From the NCBI RefSeq assembly GCF_024868665.1, contig NC_079912.1, positions 19,410,137-19,474,136 on the forward strand: 64,000 nucleotides of DNA, read 5' to 3'. Made by a program: the position numbers and the translations under genes. The notes below the pieces were generated by a model. It was not told the origin of the DNA. It made no database searches and worked only from the letters and a program-made list of their open reading frames with translations. This document shows positions 11,650 through 25,009 of the stretch, one piece after another; within the stretch, counting starts at the first letter, position 1, and each line of letters begins with the position of its first letter. This DNA is from Triplophysa rosa (Eukaryota > Chordata > Actinopteri > Cypriniformes > Nemacheilidae).

Positions 11650-13600
11650 AAAAGCATTGACGTAATGTTTGTCAACAAGCCATGCACTGACGTTTAACCA
11701 AATGAAACCAAATGAAATCTCCCCAATTGTTTCTTCGCCTTTTGCTGTTTTCTTTTTACAAAGGCCAAACAAGAATAACTAATTAGGATAAAACCTGAGC
11801 AAAGATGAAAAACACATCTTATCTTCATCTCCTAAACTCTTTTGCCAGTAAAGGGCGGAGTGAAGAAGATATAAAAGAGAGAGAGAGAGAGAGGGGCGAG
11901 ATTTTCATCACCTCAGGCTACAGAAATCAACCTCCACCCGGTTCAGCTCTGACTCAAGACACCACGCTCAGTCTAAAACAATGCATTGCTCTCTTCTCCA
12001 AAACTCAGTCATGAATCAATATCCTGTGGCGCTCTCTCAGTCATGGCAATCCTGTTCGTTTGTTTCAGAACCAAAGCACGATCACCGAAGTTCGACAGTC
12101 ATGCGCACAGCGTGGCACGGGAGCAGGTTATCTGTTCGTAGCGTGCTGCCACGCGCCCCACTGCACCTGATGGTCTTAACGCAGCATTCCTCACCCGAGA
12201 GACAGAGAAGGACGGGGCAGGTTGAAACACGGCCACCTAGACATTCATACACTTGTTCAGCGGCTGCAGGTGTAGCTCAAATCGCATGTAATTCTGCAGC
12301 TCCGGGCTTGTAGGCGAACTATGCCCGGATCTTCATCGGAGCTCTCAGGAGGAGGTCATCTGATGTTTAGAAATGCATATGTGGGCCCAGACGATGGTTT
12401 CTTTTGAAGAATAACAAAGCGATCGCTTTGTCGATTTTCCCTCAAGGACTGTCCATGGGGGAGGACAAACAAATGCGTTGAAATCGATCACATGTAAAAG
12501 TCTTTCAAAAAATGGAAATGCACAATCGGAATCTGTTTTCTTAAGACGGAGACCTTGTGGTAACTATCGAATTCAAAGACGTGAGTTGTGTGGAATGCTG
12601 GGATAATAATACAGTGTTTTAGCGAGAGGAATAATGATGTTAAAGTACTCTGGATCGCTGTAGTTTCTACCTTTAACAGACAGACATCTCTTTACGGCTG
12701 GAATACACTACAAGACTTTTAAAATCTCAACAGAGTTTTTTTCAGCTAGACATCACACACTTGCAGACTTTTTGAAAGTTTCAGATAGAAACACACTAAC
12801 TGATCAAATCTGCAGACTGGCGCAGACTTTCTGCAACAAGTCCAGACTGAAACTATGAGCAAAAGTGTTGTGGTGTATTTGAGCCCACAGTCGTGAAAGA
12901 CGTCACCCAATTTCAAAACGGACTGTTCACACTGTCATTCCGCAAGAAACGAAATCAAATATCTGGTTTACTATGTTGTTTGCCATAGACGAGATGTTAA
13001 ATGGGTTAAAAGAGGATTCATTTTAGACAAAATCAAATCAAAAACTGCTGAAATACAGTTTCAGAACAACGTCTTAAACGCCTGCCCCGAGACACAATCT
13101 CATGGAAATTCGTAACTGTTTTACGAGGTGGTTATTTCGTATGAATTCATACAACCTCATTAGTACGTTTTAGTTTTCGTGCCAGTGACATCAGGATTAG
13201 GGGCGGGGCTTTATTTTTGCAATTTTCTAATAATCGTCCATTTTTGTGTGTTTCACATCGTACTGATTACGTGATGCAAAATCGCCAACTTTGAAAATAG
13301 TTTCATGTTTTCTGGTTGGGTTAATAGGTTATTATTTCAGTTTTTTTATTGAAACAAAAAACAATTTCTAAATAAGAGCTGGAAAAGAATTGACTCTCTA
13401 TCAATAAAACGGGATTTGGTTCAGGAACAACTTAATTCGCTGTAAAACCAAACCGTAAGAATGACAATGTCGTCCCCAGACTCGTGTTTGCACATGTGGA
13501 CCGTGAAACACTTTCCATTGGAATTCTTCTGAGCTCCACCTTACTTCCTTTATCTAGACCAAAAACACACAATGCACAACTAATTTAAGAACCTACCCAT
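11650..13600. other. Intergenic, no gene seen
   Basis: Contains a short GA tract near 11878 and a CG-richer patch at 12060-12330 without recognised coding content. A GTATGAATTCATAC palindrome near 13140 resembles a fish repeat also seen near 44835. Otherwise nothing diagnosable. Confidence 0.5.
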
Positions 13601-13761
13601 AATTCCACGGCGTGACGCGGGCCTCTTGTCTCTAAAGAGTTTTTGAAAAGCACGAAGTGGAATTTACATCACAAAATGAGTTTGTCAAGAAGGTTAACAT
13701 GTAGGTTAAAGCAATCAGGTTATGAAGAGTGGAGATTGTTGGAAGTGACATGTCAGGGCTT

Positions 13762-13801
<40 letters not shown>

Positions 13802-13820
13802 GTGTGTGCGTGTGTGTGTC
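13762..13820. repeat. (TG)n microsatellite
   Basis: TG dinucleotides with a few CG steps. Together with the CA array from 13909 it forms an inverted pair. Confidence 0.95.
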
Positions 13821-13899
13821 CTGTGGCAGGTGCATAGAGGAGGCAGATAAAGAGATTTCAAAAATGTGTGAGGGCAAGTCAGAGCTGTGCTCTCCAACA

Positions 13900-13908
<9 letters not shown>

Positions 13909-13966
<58 letters not shown>

Positions 13967-14262
13967 ACGCAAACACACGCAGGGAGCGTTTGTTCGCACA
14001 CTAGATACACAACGTGCACGGCTACACAACACACACGCTGCACGCACACGTAATCTGTTGCAGCAGCCACGTGCACTGACACACACACACACGCACACCA
14101 CACGCACACACACAATGCACACACACCACACACGCACACACACACACACGCATGGCACACCGCACGCACACACACTGCACCCATTATCGCACACACATGC
14201 ACACAACGACCATTCTTGTCACACGCATGCACACTACGCAACGCACACCACACACACGAACC
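13909..14262. repeat. (CA)n microsatellite and degenerate CA-rich satellite
   Basis: A pure CA array (13909-13966) passes into a 300-bp patchwork of CACACGCA, CACACACCACAC and GCACACACA. The Thr/His and Val/Cys ORFs across it on both strands are artefacts. Confidence 0.95.
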
Positions 14263-14610
14263 GAAAGTGCTAAAATGCTAACTCACTTCTGGGTTTTGCA
14301 TACATCTCTGTGATACTCTATTGCAATATATTGCAGTTATATACTAATATTTCAGTGTTGTTTTTGTTGCCATTATTTTACAGCCATAACCCAGGAAGGT
14401 ATGTAGAACACGATCCAAATTGTGATAAATTCTCGTAATCTATTCACAGTCCAAGTCATTTGTTCACATTTAAACACTTAAAAACATTATACAAGTCAAC
14501 AACAATTCTGCTGGCCATTAACATGAGCAATCACGTTCTTCTCATCTCATAGCATGTGCTTTATTCCTTGGCTGTTTAGTATTGTTTTGTCGAGGCTTTG
14601 TCATCGTTCT

Positions 14611-14762
14611 CACGCACACACACACACACGCACACACACGCACACACACACGCATGCACACACACACACACACGCACGCACACACACACACACACGCACG
14701 CACACACACACACACGCACGCACACACGCACACACACACACACGCACGCACGCACACACACA
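14611..14762. repeat. (CA)n array interrupted by CG
   Basis: About 150 bp of CACACGCA variants. Several overlapping Thr-His or Cys-Val ORFs here are not genes. Confidence 0.97.
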
Positions 14763-15594
14763 TCAGCCAATGTTTTATAATGACTAAAGCAGGGCTGTAC
14801 AGTGCAACATATATGTCACAGATGCTACGAAAAAAATGGTCTGTGCTCCATTGACTTCCAATTATACGCATGCGAATGCGACAGACCGGAAACACAAGTC
14901 TGTCCGAAGATATTGTGCATTTCGCTGCGTAGCAAAGTTCAAGTGTGGTGAACTCTGACCTGCGAACTCGCGTCACGTGAGTGTGCGAAACCAATAGAAG
15001 ATCAAAGCATCACAGCGTGACCTCTTGGTACAGAAATGTCAAAGATGGAGAATCGCTACCGCCCATTTTCAGAGCACCGTCCCAACGAATTTCGCATTCT
15101 CAAACTCTAGTCTGACTGCGGCATTAGACAGAGCCGCTTGTTTGTGTGAAATTCGTTTGTCGTTGTGCTTGTTCGTGTGTGAGCTCAACTAATGGCGCAT
15201 CACTATTTCTTTTCATTTTGATTTAGTTTTTGCAATTAAAACTAGATTTCCGGCTGCATCGAGTCCATTGATCTAGAGCCCTATGATCTGTGTGATGTGG
15301 GAAAACATCACGAATCACGAAAGCGGAATTCTACTATTTAAATATCCTCTGCGTGTCTGTGAGTGAATGAGCTGCACACTTTAACATGTTACAAGCGTGA
15401 CACGCGTGGATTTGTCTGTATCTTACTATACAAGGACATGAACACGTGAACTTCATCCACAGAGTTGTTCTGAGTTTATTTTATGAGTGTTTCACTGTTT
15501 GAGTAAAGCTTCAACCGTCCTCACGACAATAACCCGTCAAAAAAAAATCTGGTTAATTTCAACCAGATGCAAAATATTTACTTCATTGTAAATT

Positions 15595-15745
15595 CATAAA
15601 CTGTAGTAAACACTATAGTATACTTTAATATTTACTATAATAAGGTTCAACTATACTATAGTACACAATCATTTTACTGCAGTTTAATGTAGTAAATACT
15701 ATAGTATACTACAGTATTTTTATGGACAAATGTAATTACGACTGT
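15595..15745. repeat. ACTATAGTA palindromic repeat
   Basis: AAACACTATAGTATACT, ACTATACTATAGTACA and AATACTATAGTATACTACAG, self-complementary and related to 7075-7290. Confidence 0.65.
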
Positions 15746-15835
15746 ATAGTAAACCGTTGAAAATACAGAACTCCAAAAAATGAAAAAGGAAAAAACGAAT
15801 TTGTGAAACACTAAAAATGATATGGCTCTACCCTG

Positions 15836-15985
15836 TTGAAGAACCAGCCTATGCTGGGTTAGGTATGTTTTGATGCTGGTTTGATCAGCTTAACCAGGTA
15901 TGGACCTGCACATGACCAGCTAATGACCAGACCAGCTTAAACCAGCACAAACAAGCAAACCAGCATCAAAATATACCAAACGTAA
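15836..15985. mobile_element. Short MITE rich in ACCAGC/GCTGGT
   Basis: TATGTTTTGATGCTGGTTTG on the left pairs with CAAACCAGCATCAAAATATA on the right, giving a near-perfect ~25-bp inverted repeat around a centre of ACCAGCTTAAACCAGC units. Non-coding. Confidence 0.7.
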
Positions 15986-15999
15986 CTTATTCATTTGTA

Positions 16000-17080
16000 T
16001 ACCGTTAATGTCCTTTTTCAGTTACCTTATGTGATGACCTGCATTTGTGTTTTTTAAAGATGATAACAGACGTACTGTACCTGTGCTACAACTGTTCAGC
16101 CTGTGCTACAAAACTTTCAATCTCTGTAGCACCGGTGCATGTGCAAAACAAGTTAACATACAGCCCTGACTAAAGTATAAGTTGTTGTGTTTCTCATTTC
16201 TGATTGAGACGTAGGCCATGAAGCCATTAAAAATACCAATAAGCACACACCTGCCCTTGTTAAGGTAATAAACTATTATTAAAGAACATTTTCAGATTTT
16301 CTGAATGCAACTTTGTTTTAATAGAAAGAATGCTTTGCGCGTGTGTACACGACACAAATCCTCCAACCTCACAGCTGAATATACGTGTTGCATCGTGTCC
16401 AGACAGACCCTGTAATTACACCTTTCACCCGCGTGAAGGTCTATCACAAGTCGCATTCGCAAGAAAAACAACTATTCTGAGCCCTGAACGGTGACCACAG
16501 TTAATGCAAGGCTTCTACAGGACCGTATATCACCACTTAACAAACTGAGAGTCTGTCGTGAAAGGTTTATACGTCATTGTTAAAAATCAATTCCTCTATG
16601 GAGAAAACAAACTAGACTCACACAAGCCCACTGTTGCTCTTTATTGTTGTGTAGAGAAGCTGGACTCGTGCCCGGCACTGAATGCAACTCCAGTTATTTC
16701 AGAGTATTAACACAGACTATTTCTCCTTCTAACATAGTAAACATTTGGAAACAAGACCCTTTTGGCTTTTAATAGGCTGTTATTCATGATTTAGCATGCA
16801 ATGGAGAGTCTTCATTAAAGTTTGTATGTTTTCTGTCATTAATTTAGTTTGCTGCCCTTGAAGGTACCGCTTCATTCTCATGCACCTGTGTTCTCTCTCT
16901 CTCAGCTGGAGAATCTGAGTATAGATGAGCAGTGATATGGGGCTGGAAAACATATATAATTATATACATTTTTCTACACATCTCTTGCCTGACTTACATA
17001 TAACAATATTAAATAAAGTGACAGTTTTAGTCTAGTATAGAGTAATACGTATTAAACATCTATATCTGGATAAGCAAATG
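16000..17080. other. Intergenic, no gene seen
   Basis: No protein-like ORF and no recognised repeat core. At its end a fragment with GTTTGGTTCCAAAATGAGAT (17085-17110) is a piece of the mariner-type MITE described at 52894. Confidence 0.5.
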
Positions 17081-17237
17081 AAAAGTTTGGTTCCAAAATG
17101 AGATAACTCAAAAGTTTCAAAGATCATGTTTTTTAGACTATAAAAAAGTATTCAGACTTATCTGTCCACAACCTTATAGTTCCTACGACAAAAATACAAG
17201 CACAGCACTTGTGACAACTTGCCCCAGTGCCCCCTAT

Positions 17238-17495
17238 GAAAACTTGTATTTCTCAAACCTTGTATCTCCATATTTCATGATTTTTATTACTAATAAATCA
17301 TTATTATTAGTCACTCTTTATGTTTGTCTCTGGGTTTTGCAACACTGTATGCAATCATTTAAAAAGTAAAGTGTTTTTTTAAAAAGTTACGATATCAAAT
17401 ATTTTTCACGTTTTTTTTTAATAATAATTAAATGTTAAATGCTCTCTCTTTTATAGCTTTTGGGAAATCATCTGCTAAATGAATAAATGTGAAAT
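17238..17495 (+). mobile_element. Composite repeat with decayed L2-type tail
   Basis: 17238-17345 matches 3955-4045. 17452-17495 (TCATCTGCTAAATGAATAAA) is a diverged L2-like tail. Confidence 0.5.
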
Positions 17496-18113
17496 AAAAG
17501 ATCTGCTCAAAGTGACATGGAGCAGGTTCCAGTACTGAAAGGTGGTGGTGAGTTGGTCAAGTGTGACAAGAACTCGAGGAGACGGCTTTAAACACAATGC
17601 TCATCTCTCCAGGATCAGATCACCTGGAGCTATCAGAGAAAACGTCTCTCGCTGGGAGTGAGAAGATGTGACTTCTTTTGTCCAAAATCACTTAAACCCC
17701 TCAACCTGAAAACAAGAGTTCACCGGATAATCCACCTTCACACTAAACACAACACGCCCCTCCGACCAATTCCTGCTGATCTTACAGATCTTACAGTTTA
17801 CGCAGTCTTAAATAAATCTTTTTGGGCAACAGTTAAAAAAAACAAGTGAATTATGTTCTCTGGAACGTATTTATCTGCAAGGCCAACTCCACACGCTTCA
17901 AAAATAACACTTTAAAAAAAGATGACGACGATGATGAAACATGGAATTGTAGTCAGGTAACTGTTTTAGCTTGGTCCTTGACTGTCTCTTCACACTGAAG
18001 TGATGGCAGAGAAAAACACTTCCTGTGTTCCACAACACACACACACTGAATATGACCGTAATGCTGAGTCTAATTCAGTGCACTTCCCACAGCTGGCACA
18101 TACTGCCCCTGCC

Positions 18114-18114
<1 letters not shown>

Positions 18115-18144
<30 letters not shown>

Positions 18145-18150
18145 GAGAGA

Positions 18151-18211
<61 letters not shown>

Positions 18212-18699
18212 GGGGGGGGGGAGGGGGGGGGGGGAGAGAGAGAAGGGAGGAGAGAGGGAGAAGGAGAGAGAGAGAGAGAGAGAGGAGAGAAGAGAGAGGA
18301 GAGAGANNNNAGAGGAGAGAGAGAAAGTAGGAAGAAATGAGAGAGAGAGGGAGAGAGAGGAGAGAGAGAGAGAGAGAGACAGAGAGAGAGAAGAGGAGGA
18401 GAGAGGCAGAGAGACAGGGGAGTGAGAGAGAAGAGACGAGGAGAGAGACAGGGGGAGGACAGAGGAGAAGAGAGAGAGGGAGAGAGAGAGAGATGGAGAT
18501 AGATGAAGTTAGAGAGAGGGAGGAGAGAGAGGAGAGAGAGGAGAGAGATGAGAGAGAGATAAGGAGAGAAGAAGATGGAGAGAGAGAGAGAGAAAGAGAG
18601 GAGGAGATGAGGGAGAGAGGAGGGGGGAGAGAGAGAGCAGAGAGAGAGAGAAAAGAGGACACAGAGAGGAGAGAGCAGAAGGACGAAGAGAGAGAGAGA

Positions 18700-18737
<38 letters not shown>

Positions 18738-18879
18738 AGTGGAGAGAGAAGAGAGACAGACAGAGAGAGAAAGAGAGCCAGAGAGAGAGAAGAGAGAGGA
18801 GAGAGAGAGGAGACAAGGAGAGAGAGAGACGAGATAGAGAGAGAGAGAGAAGAAGAGAAGAGAGAAGGAGACAGAAGAC

Positions 18880-18923
<44 letters not shown>

Positions 18924-18965
18924 GAGAGAGAGAGAGAGAGAGAGTGAGAGAGAGAGTGAGAGAGT
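18115..18965. repeat. ~850-bp GA-rich array with poly-G core and 4-bp N gap
   Basis: Mostly GA dinucleotides, with a run of G interrupted by one A at 18201-18232 and NNNN at 18307-18310. The Arg/Glu and Ser/Leu ORFs on both strands across it are artefacts. Array length is probably misassembled. Confidence 0.97.
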
Positions 18966-18999
18966 TAATAACACCATTTTCATTTTAAGGTGAAGTCTT

Positions 19000-19510
19000 T
19001 CTTAAGAAACCCTAAACATCCGTCCAACGTGAGAAGAAAAGTGTGGTAAACCCTGTAAACCCCGCAGTAAGCCCCTCAGCTACGCAGCAGTCCTGAAAAT
19101 TGTTGGGTGAGCGCGTGAATGACTTGTGCCAGCGGAATTTCCCATTGTAAGCGAGCATGATGCCACAAACGTGCAATGAATCACTGCTGTACACTAATAC
19201 TCCAGCATCTCCTCTGAAGCATCTCAGGGTGTGTATCAAACGCTTCTCATTCACAGTCAGAACATGTGTGACCAAATATGACACCACAAAAGCTTTCTTC
19301 ATCCCGTTCGCTCCCCACATAAGACACGATAATTATAGTTATAAGAGTTAACGTGTGGCGGCAGGAAAAGTGTGTTTGTTTGTTAACGTTTAAAATCTGC
19401 TAAATATATGTCAAGACTGGCTCCATTTCTGAACATAATACACAGTTGGCATCTTAAGCCATAAGTGACTGATGTGACGTGCACTAAATAGACAGTAACT
19501 AAAATAAGCT
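19000..19510. other. Non-repetitive-looking segment without a recognised gene
   Basis: Higher complexity than its neighbours. An open frame on the - strand (19012-19320) shows no motif I recognise. Could be unique regulatory DNA or an uncharacterised repeat. Confidence 0.35.
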
Positions 19511-19524
19511 CCTATTGCTGTTCA

Positions 19525-19572
19525 TTTTCATTTATTCTTTGAGCAGATGCTTTTATCCAAAGAGAGCATTAA
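19525..19572 (-). mobile_element. Decayed L2-type tail (inverted)
   Basis: GAGCAGATGCTTTTATCCAA matches the reverse complement of the tail at 11491, with substitutions. Confidence 0.55.
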
Positions 19573-20416
19573 GGAATCTTGTCATTGACCAATGCATTCT
19601 GGGATTGATGCATGCACGGTATGAAATGTATAAACAATACATTGCAATGCATGCAACTATACAAAAGTCATTGCATGAAATTCAGATGCATATATTTTTC
19701 TCCATTCATAGGATAGTCAACATCAATTGAAGCGTTTAAAGGGCATCCGTTCTCATGATAGCGCTTGACTTGAAGAAAGAGTTCAACACATCGAGAATAA
19801 AATAAACATATGACATTTTCTGCCTGAAAGAACACATGACATTTTATCTGTGCGTTTTGCCGGGCTAAACTAAAGATGCTGTGGGCTTTTTCTTACCATT
19901 GTTTCCATGGACGAGGCATTTTACCTTGAGGGACTGTTGTTGTCAGGAACAATTAACTTTAGGAACCTTTACAAACCCTTTCAAACCCTTGAAGCACCAA
20001 CGACTGAGCATTCACATCAGTGTTTATCCATGAGAACAAATCATCCTGAATGCTGAAGATACACATCTCTTGAGCCAAACAAGAGGTCCAGGACTGGACT
20101 CGATAAACTACTGGAAACATGGACAGTGTGTCTAACATTGTAGATTATTCAGGGATGTGCGCATCAATCATGATAACTGTAGGGGGAGGTTACCTTCTTT
20201 TTAGATATTTCTACATTTATTCCCCAAACATTCAGGGAGATATGAATCATTTTCATAAAACAATCTTTTTCTTAAACATGAAGCTGCAATTTGTAACTTT
20301 TTTGGTTAAAAAAGCGAAATTATAGCATAAACATTAAAATATCAGCTGGAGTCTTTGAAGTCTTCAAAATCTTACAGGGACAAAAGCCTTTTCTGAGGAA
20401 GTTACACTGAAAAAAC

Positions 20417-20448
20417 AACAACTAGTAGGATTAAAACTACTAGTTGTT
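20417..20448. repeat. Perfect 12-bp stem hairpin
   Basis: AACAACTAGTAG at 20417-20428 and CTACTAGTTGTT at 20437-20448 with an 8-base loop. No U-run typical of a Pol III stop directly follows. Role unknown. Confidence 0.6.
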
Positions 20449-20574
20449 TTAAAAAACATTGTCGAAAATAAAAACATTGTCGAAAATGTTTCACAGTGGT
20501 AAGACTATAATAATAATGCAATATCACTCGAGTAGGAGTGTATATGAAGGGTTTGATTCCAAAATGAGAAAGTT

Positions 20575-21060
20575 AAAGTTACAAAAACTACAACATAAAT
20601 ATCCAATTGAGATAAAACATCAAATTAAAAGTTGTTTTGTGCCCCTGTATGAAATAGAAAAAATTCAAATGAGATAAAAGACAAAAAAAAAATGTGTATG
20701 AGAGAAATCTTCCAAAAAACTACAAAAAATAAATAAATATGCAATTGAGATAAAACAAAAAATAAAAAGAAATGTGTGCCACTGCACAAAAGAAAATTTC
20801 CAAAAAAACAAAAAAATAAATATGCAATTGAGATAAAACAAAAAATAAAAAAATGTTTTGTGCCACTGTATGAAAGAAATTATAAAAAAACGACAAAATA
20901 AATATTCACCTAAGATACATTTTTAAAAAAAAGTTTTGTTTCACTGTATGAAAGAAAAAAAATATGCAATTGAGGTAAAAATAAAATAACATTTTGTTCC
21001 ACTATGAAAGAAATTTCCTCAAAAAACCCTACAAAAGAATTATGCACCTGTGATGAAACC
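20575..21060 (+). repeat. Degenerate A-rich tandem repeat
   Basis: Units containing AAATATGCAATTGAGATAAA and TTTTGTGCCACTGTATGAAA recur four to five times with variable spacing of roughly 55-140 bp. Non-coding. Confidence 0.7.
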
Positions 21061-22498
21061 TAAATAAAAAAGCACATTCAAATGAATGAATTGTCGGGCC
21101 ACACCCTTCCAGCAAATCCGGGGTGTTAAAAGCTGATTGGCTGTAGCTCAAGTATCCCTTCGAACTATCTGCTATGTGTTTCTTTCACATCTCGGTGTGA
21201 GAGCTCTTCTCTAATGACAGGCGAGGCACGTTTAAGAGTTAAGACACACACACACACGCACACTGACAAGCCCCTACATTCCTCATTGCCGAGGACCGTG
21301 CCCACCGCAAGTTAAAACACGCTGCTAGGAGTCATATCTTTCTCTCCAGGCCAAAAACACTCCCACAAGCCACTGGGGCAGTGCCACGGCTCACGGCTCA
21401 GGGCTTGGACACAGCGATCGGGCTGTTCAAGCCTGTAGGCTACGAAACACTTCTCTGTTCCTGGCAGAGGTTCATGACACATGAAAACATGCACCTGTTA
21501 GATCACTGAACGAGGGAGAGAGAGCGTGTTTGAGGGAACGTGAATCGCTGTGCCGCATCGAAACCATTACTGTATGTGAGACCAAAAGCGTTATGTTTGT
21601 TAAGGTAGAACGTCAAGATTCCGGATGTAAGATTTGATTTGTCCCACACACAGTTATACAACTTGTATATATCATGTATATAAAGCATATATATGCCTAT
21701 ACAACTGGAAATAAAAATGTAAGGAGCGGGGGAAATGAAAAGGAAACTTGGAGTTTGTTGACATGACTCATTTTATAATGCAAATCAGGTTTCAGCAAAA
21801 GCGATTGGGAAGATGGATAAATGCTGAATTCTGAGAGCGCACAACACATTCTCGCAGCAATTTCAGAACTATTTTATGCAGTGGCTAATTTGTTACAATC
21901 TGCTTTTGTCCCACTGATGTTACATTTAGGGGTGTGGCTTCAAATGTTGCCGTTATGGGGTGGGGCTTCAAAACGAATAAATTAATAATGAAAGTATATC
22001 ATAAAGTATAGTTTAGTTAAGTTGTATCATTATTCGTTTTTATACATATTTAATAATTGTATGTACAGTAGTAGGTTTATTGTTTCAATACTATTGGTCC
22101 ACTTTTTAGTTTAAGTAGTAAACATTGAGTACACAACTAGTTTACAACTACAAAAGTACACTAAAAAGTAAGACTGAAATTATACTTACACACTAATAGC
22201 ACACTTAAATAAACTACTAATAAACTACTAAGATCAGGTTGGGCCACGTTGACATTTTTCATTTAAATCTACAAATTATAACGACAACCATTTTAATACT
22301 TAAAAAAAAAGAAAATGTATGACATACAGTTGGGAGGAAATATTTAAGATGATTAAAAGTCAAAATCAAAGCAAATATGTGAAACTGACCACATACACCC
22401 CAGACCGTGAAAAAGACCAGATTTCCTGTGAATCACTCAGTTTGATGTGAAGATAAAGATGAAGGCATAACACAAACATGCATAAATAGAATTCATAT

Positions 22499-22780
22499 TT
22501 AAAGAGACAGTTCAACCAATAATAAAGGTTTTGCCTTTTTACTCACCCTCATGTTGTTCAAAACCTGTATATGACGTTTTCTTCAGTGGAAAACAAAAGA
22601 AGATATTTTGAGAAATGTCTCGGTGGTTTTGTGTCCATACAATGGCAGTCGATGGGGGTCAATGTTGTTTGGTTATCGACATTCTTCAAAATATCTTCTA
22701 CGGCGTTCTGCAGAAGAAAGAGTCATATACAGGTCTTGTATGATGATTTTTTTATTTTAGGTTGGACTGTCCCTTAAAGT
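22499..22780. mobile_element. TTAAAGGGATAGTTCACC-family MITE, near full length
   Basis: Starts TTTAAAGAGACAGTTCA and ends GGACTGTCCCTTAAAG, with internal CTCACCCTCATGTTGTTC and TTCTTCAAAATATCTTCT. Ends are inverted relative to each other, as expected for a MITE. Confidence 0.85.
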
Positions 22781-23579
22781 GTGTTCAATTACAAATATCA
22801 ATACTATAACAATACTTGTTTTGTCTGTATTAAAAGAAAATTCAAATGTACCAAAAATAAGAAAAAAGCTCTAAATAAATAAAATAAAGTGAAACCAACC
22901 AACCAAATTCACATAAGGCCAAATGGTTTCTTTCTTTCTTCACGGTACCCGTGCGTTGACTGCTGACCAGCTGTGGCCCGAGCGCTCCAGATAACCGGAC
23001 CGGACCGGCACACAGCGTTACAGACAGGAGATAACACCTGTCCAGGCAATCCATACCACCTGCTCTCTCAAAGTCTCCACAAACACTCCCTCCACAGCAC
23101 ATGACGAGAGACAGATGAGAGAGAGACAACACACACACCCTAAGTAGTCACCTTACACTTGTCTGTAAGAACCTGCACACATTCCACAGGCTCTGGAGAC
23201 GATCTCTGTAGCCCAGGGCTGAGATTCTATCTGTGCATCAACGGAGGAACCAGTGAGTCAAATCCTGCCCATGTGAAATCATTGTGGTTTACTTATCTTT
23301 ACAAAAACATTCCTGCCCTTCATATCTGAGCGACATCTGAAACCGGCAATCTTGACAGATTCAGCCACGGATCGCTTGGTTTACAGGCCGACTGCTGATG
23401 GATTCGAATGTTGATTCGGGTATCTATGGTTTGCTTAAACTGCAGGGATTTTATTCGACACATCGTTGTTCATGCAAAGTTGACATTTGTGAGTCAAAAA
23501 TGTTGAAAAAGTTAAGCAAAGTTTGACAGATGATCACAGAGATCTTTAATGTCTCAATTATTTCTCCAATGAGATGAAA

Positions 23580-23945
23580 AGAAGAGCAAATGGAAACTGA
23601 AGCCTCATCTGTGTCTCAGATGTTTCTCATGAGAAAGAGTCAGAAATCTCACAAATGTCTTCATGACAGGGTTTGAGAAGAGATGTCATCAACGCGTCAA
23701 ACCGAGCTCAGATTTGTCTCGTCTGCAATCAAAAGTCAATATGATTGAAGATCTCAATATCAACTCAAACATTTCTCATCCTATTTACTCAAATCCACAT
23801 TATTTGACCTCGACAATCTACATTCATTTACACCTCCATAATCTTCACGTGTTTGAACAATCGTATCACTTGTTTCTTTTTTATTTCTTCTAAGCAATTT
23901 AAGGAAAAACATCCAGTTGATGCTTAAATGAAACACAACTGACAA
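23580..23945 (+). mobile_element. Dispersed repeat R-A, copy 2
   Basis: Colinear with 9005-9300: TCATCTGTGTCTCAGATGTT, GAAGATCTCAATATCA and CAAATCCACATTATTTGACC all occur in order. Its distal part is separated by an insertion at 23945-24165 (next feature); the continuation AGCTATGAAAGAGCAAC is at 24171. Confidence 0.65.
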
Positions 23946-24165
23946 CTCAATAACGTTTTCCTCGTTCCCTGTATTTAAAACGATGCTAAAATCGCACCTC
24001 CTAGAGCGACTTGAAATGACCTAATGAAGTGTTTTTGTCTTTCTGATTGATTGTGATTGTATTTTCATTGATCTTTGCTGGAATTTTTATTTTACTATGC
24101 CATGTAAAGCAATTTTCAAGTTGTGTTAAAATGTGCTATATAAATAAACGATCTAAACTAAACGT
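23945..24165 (+). mobile_element. LINE/SINE-like 3' end inserted in repeat R-A
   Basis: Ends AAATGTGCTATATAAATAAA, a tail type common to fish retroposons. It separates two parts of repeat R-A that are contiguous in copy 1. Insertion boundaries are approximate. Confidence 0.5.
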
Positions 24166-25009
24166 CTCCAGAGCTATGAAAGAGCAACATCTGAGCAGTT
24201 TTCCTATAGGTTTGTGTGTGTGTGTGTGTGTGAGATTGTGTCTTGTTGCCACCAGCTGGTGTAGTGATGCGGTGCACCTGCACGAAACTAAAACAGCCAA
24301 TTACAAGAGAATAAATAACTGTGACAAAACTGTCTTCATTTTTACCCCACGAACAAATATCACAATACACTTCAAATGATAAAAACAAACCAGAACACAA
24401 ACATAAATGAACATGAAAGATAATCAAACAAGCCAGAACACGATATGACAATAAAATCAAGAATTCACAGTTTTCACAGCGTGTTTGTTGCACATTTATT
24501 TGTTCGTAAGACGTTGTTTCTAGCTTTGTGTTTCTCGTTGTTTGCTTGTTTGTAGCTTAGCCACGGAATAGAAAATACAATGAATGTTTACTCTATGAAT
24601 AATGCTGGGCTCAAATCAAAGCTCATCTTTAAAACTCCTTAAAGTCTCAATGTCTGTGCCCTGTTTGTGAACGATGGGTTATTTACACTAGACTACGAGA
24701 CGGCAGGTCCCCTCTAAAGAGAAAGATGTGGCCCGTGGGAGCAGACGCCGGTTAGATCGATGGCCTTTTTCTCAATGGTGTGCGTCTGCACTTCCTGTTT
24801 GGCGTGATATCATAAAGTAGGAAGTTACTGAGTTCTGCCAATACTGGAACAATCCAGCTGTGAGCGAGTACGAGAGAGAGCTAGAAGATCACATGTAAGA
24901 TACAGTACTGGATAAATCTTTAGAGGCAGTTGTGTCAATCTAATGTAAAAATGATTTTTTTCTATGTGTTAAACATAACACTACACATGAGGTCATATAT
25001 GTGTTTCCT

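Noticed and set aside
12265..12330. tRNA-like stretch (GTGTAGCTCAAATCG resembling an A box)
   Set aside because: No B box (GGTTCGA) at the right distance and no cloverleaf pairing.
13715..14994. Many Thr/His and Cys/Val open frames
   Set aside because: Products of CA/TG arrays in alternative frames; no non-repeat protein content.
18070..18983. Long open frames (up to ~300 codons) of Ser/Leu or Arg/Glu on both strands
   Set aside because: They are translations of the GA/TC array, mirrored on both strands, and they run across an N gap.
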